A stretch of DNA of 64,000 nt from Chrysomallon squamiferum (Eukaryota > Mollusca > Gastropoda > Neomphalida > Peltospiridae): the NCBI GenBank assembly GCA_012295275.1, contig CM022671.1:27241822-27305821 (forward strand). Reading direction: 5' to 3'. The notes beneath the pieces were generated by a model. It was not told the DNA's origin. It did no database searches and saw only the letters and a program-made list of their open reading frames with translations. This document shows positions 61,674-64,000 of the stretch, piece after piece; the stretch's first letter is position 1; the number at the start of each line of letters is the position of its first letter. A program made the position numbers and the translations under genes.

Positions 61674-64000
61674 TCCTTTTTTAGTAATGAAACGTATATC
61701 TTAACAGTTACATCAGCTATAAAGATGGCATCCTCTTTTTTTGGATCCGTTTTTGATTATTATTTATTGTTATTGATAGATTTGCCAATTTTCACCGTTT
61801 AACTTACTTTTCTGAAAACAAATATTTGTGTCACTAATAAAACGTTTAAGATATAGTTATATATTTCTATGTAATATTTATGATGTTCTTTTATTTCGTT
61901 CCTTCTTCTTTTCGTAAAATATATGCAGAAAATGTCACTTATCTGCATCTGAAATTACAGAATAGGCTAATTCTTCATGGACACACGTTAATTCTGTAAA
62001 AAAAAAAAATGTGACCTAATGTATATTATTATATCTATCGAACATGTGTTTGCGTAAATTCCTAAATGCACTGTCGACAATTTTTTTTTAATTATTATTA
62101 TTTTTTTTGTTTTGTTTAACGCGTATTATTGGGTATCCAGCAGACATTAGAACAGCCTACTATTTTTAAATTCACCAAGCCCCAAAATACGCAGTATATA
62201 TATTATAACATTTTAGAAAAAAAAAAGATAAAATTCAATTAAATTCGATTCAGCATTTTAATAGCAAATGCGTAAAACTTAATAATAATATTTACCTGTA
62301 CTTAATTTTTATCCAGTTTTCTTCTTATTATTATTTTTATTATCATCATCATCATCATTTTTATTATTATTTTAAAAGTGGAAATCACCTGTATCAGCAT
62401 GAAAGTACTTGCTGTTGTTGTTGTTGTTGTTGGTGATTATAAAGGTTTTGTATACCAGTTTAATGTTAGAATATTATTACTGAACCAGAGTATATTATTG
62501 CATTAGCTTAGTTGTTTTTCTTTCATTTCTGATTTAAAACACTACGAAACCATTTAAAAAAAAAAAAAAAAAAAAAATCAAATTGTCTCATAATGATGGT
62601 GACGACAGTATGTTGACCTGTCTGTATTTTTAAATTATTATTATTTATTATTTTATTTATTTTTAATTAATATAATTTAGTTTAATTTTATTTGTATTTA
62701 TTTAATTGTAGCAAGTTAATCTGAATCCAGATTTATTCATTTTGCTAATAAAGACAAAAAAAAAAAAACAAAAGTCGTGTCTCTCTTTACGTTTACTTGG
62801 TCTGTAAGAAGCACGCTCTCGATACAAACAAACTTCAGTGTTCTTTTCGTCTCCTGTTGAAAACCCTTGTTTGGATTTCAGGATAAACAAATCGATTCCT
62901 TGAAATTCGAGTTCACTAAGTTTTCGGTGCACGTATCGACGTAAAGTTTCACGATAAAAACTGACAAAGGACTTTATACCGAAGGTCATAAAACCTGTTT
63001 TATCCGAATTGCATGCGATTTTTTTCAAGAATGTTTATCTATATAACATTAATTTTGATAAGAGTTTATACAAAAATTAATTAATCTTTACATATAAAGA
63101 TAAATTATAATTTATAAGAAACTAATGTATGGTGAAAGTTATTATTAATGTAGTCACTTGTTTACAGATCATCAACAGCATGTACCTAGACTTATCCTTT
63201 TGGATTCACCAGCGTTGTTTGTCAGTATGAATTATAAGTAAATTTTAGAATATGTTATTTCTTTTAATTAAGCCATTCGCTGATAAAATATTCCTAAAAT
63301 AGTTGAGATCGTCTTGATTTATGGCTTTCTGAAACACATTTGTTAATTTTAATGAACCTAACAGACTGAGTGTATCATTCACATTCGTCATATCCTCAGT
63401 CTGTGAAGAGTTTTGTTTTTCAGTCTGTGTACAAATACGAATGATAATGTGGATCATGTACGACTCGCTGCAAGCTTCTTGTTCAGTTGCCATATAAAAG
63501 ATAATAGTTCAGATTCAAATATAACATTTGAAGTACATGTATATCAAATTATTTAGTTTACTTGTTTAAACCACTGCGTTAGTATTATATAAAATATTTG
63601 ACCACTTAATTGTAAAAAACAAAAAACTACAGTAGATCAACAATTTTTATTAATTAAAAATAACATTTTCTAAGTATAATGTATAATACAATTTTGTAAC
63701 AGTCACAATATTAAATATAATACAAGTTTTATTACATTATTTAAGAACAGGTTCTACATAGAACATCCAGATATATCTGTATGTATGTATGTACATGTGT
63801 TTGTGAGTGTGTCTATACATTATATGTACATTTTATAACCTTAATCTCTCATCATAAGAAAAACACCAGCTTTTCAGATGTCAGATGTCATTAATGCTGA
63901 ATTTGATCAAACTCAAACTACAACCATCTTGATGATTTGATTACAAATAACATATCTTGTCATGAGTAACTTGTACTCCAAGTGTTGCCTAGAACATTTT
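61674..64000. other. Upstream flank of the TTC28-like gene
   Basis: AT-rich with more CpG than the introns (for example 62770-63010). It includes a short (TCA)n at 62342-62358, poly-A at 62552-62577 and simple TATTT runs. Two minus-strand frames (62702-63028 and 63245-63493) lack recognisable domains or clear splice borders, so no gene is called. Confidence 0.55.

Noticed and set aside
62702-63028. 108-codon minus-strand frame upstream of the gene
   Set aside because: No recognisable domain. It reads through a poly-A tract as CFFFFVF, and the region's higher CpG alone lengthens open frames. It remains an unsupported possibility.
63245-63493. 82-codon minus-strand frame starting MATEQEACSES
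   Set aside because: Composition is plausible for protein, but there is no recognised family, promoter or splice border, and it is short enough to arise by chance.

Overview
This is a eukaryotic nuclear window with no sign of prokaryotic organisation. It is very AT-rich, with many (AC)n, (AAT)n, (AAAT)n and poly-A/T tracts, a tRNA-derived SINE head, DNA transposons with long terminal inverted repeats, and spliced exons with GT-AG borders. Together with CpG depletion over most of the window, this suggests an invertebrate animal, most likely a lophotrochozoan such as a mollusc. The species cannot be named from the sequence.

One protein gene is supported, on the minus strand. Coding exon 1 (60926-60891) carries the start codon and 12 codons and ends in a textbook AAG|GTAAGT donor. 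Coding exon 2 (31515-31249) is 89 codons long, lies in phase after a 29,375-bp intron, and encodes two tetratricopeptide (TPR) units that most resemble the N-terminus of TTC28. It ends in AAG|GTAAGA, and the gene leaves the window at the left end in a second intron of more than 31 kb. The promoter region is probably at about 61.08-61.48 kb, where CpG becomes frequent and a YY1-like ACATGGCGGC motif and a long (CT)n/(GA)n tract occur. Positions 61.5-64 kb are upstream flank with no confident gene.

Layout. 1-31.2 kb is intron 2: low-complexity DNA, a 29-bp minisatellite whose every unit is a small hairpin (about 19.0-19.4 kb), a SINE head (16.2 kb), a 155-bp foldback (23.1 kb), and the first copy of a long-TIR DNA transposon (23486-25853). 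31.5-60.9 kb is intron 1: a 500-bp (GT)n compound tract (36.6-37.1 kb), the second, inverted copy of the same transposon (46391-49213), and a zone from 49.8 to 58.7 kb built largely of old, diverged tandem repeats with periods from 25 to about 190 bp.

The most interesting content is the transposon pair. Each copy has arms of about 600-670 bp, 4-bp flanking duplications (TTTA/TTTA and TTTT/TTTT) and a decayed coding segment. That segment carries a Cys-rich N-terminal motif (NCCD..NRHPEQ...PGDKLCCDC) and, in a shifted frame, an LNSILSSLGETPVKLHSL motif. Both copies share the frame break, so it predates their separation. Copy 2 alone keeps a further downstream block (FYESDENSRMCLGMKDTVS), showing that the element once encoded a longer protein. 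The arms carry a dense cluster of AGGTCA nuclear-receptor half-sites beside a perfect GATCACGTGATC palindrome. Most other open frames in the window are translations of microsatellites or chance frames in AT-rich DNA.
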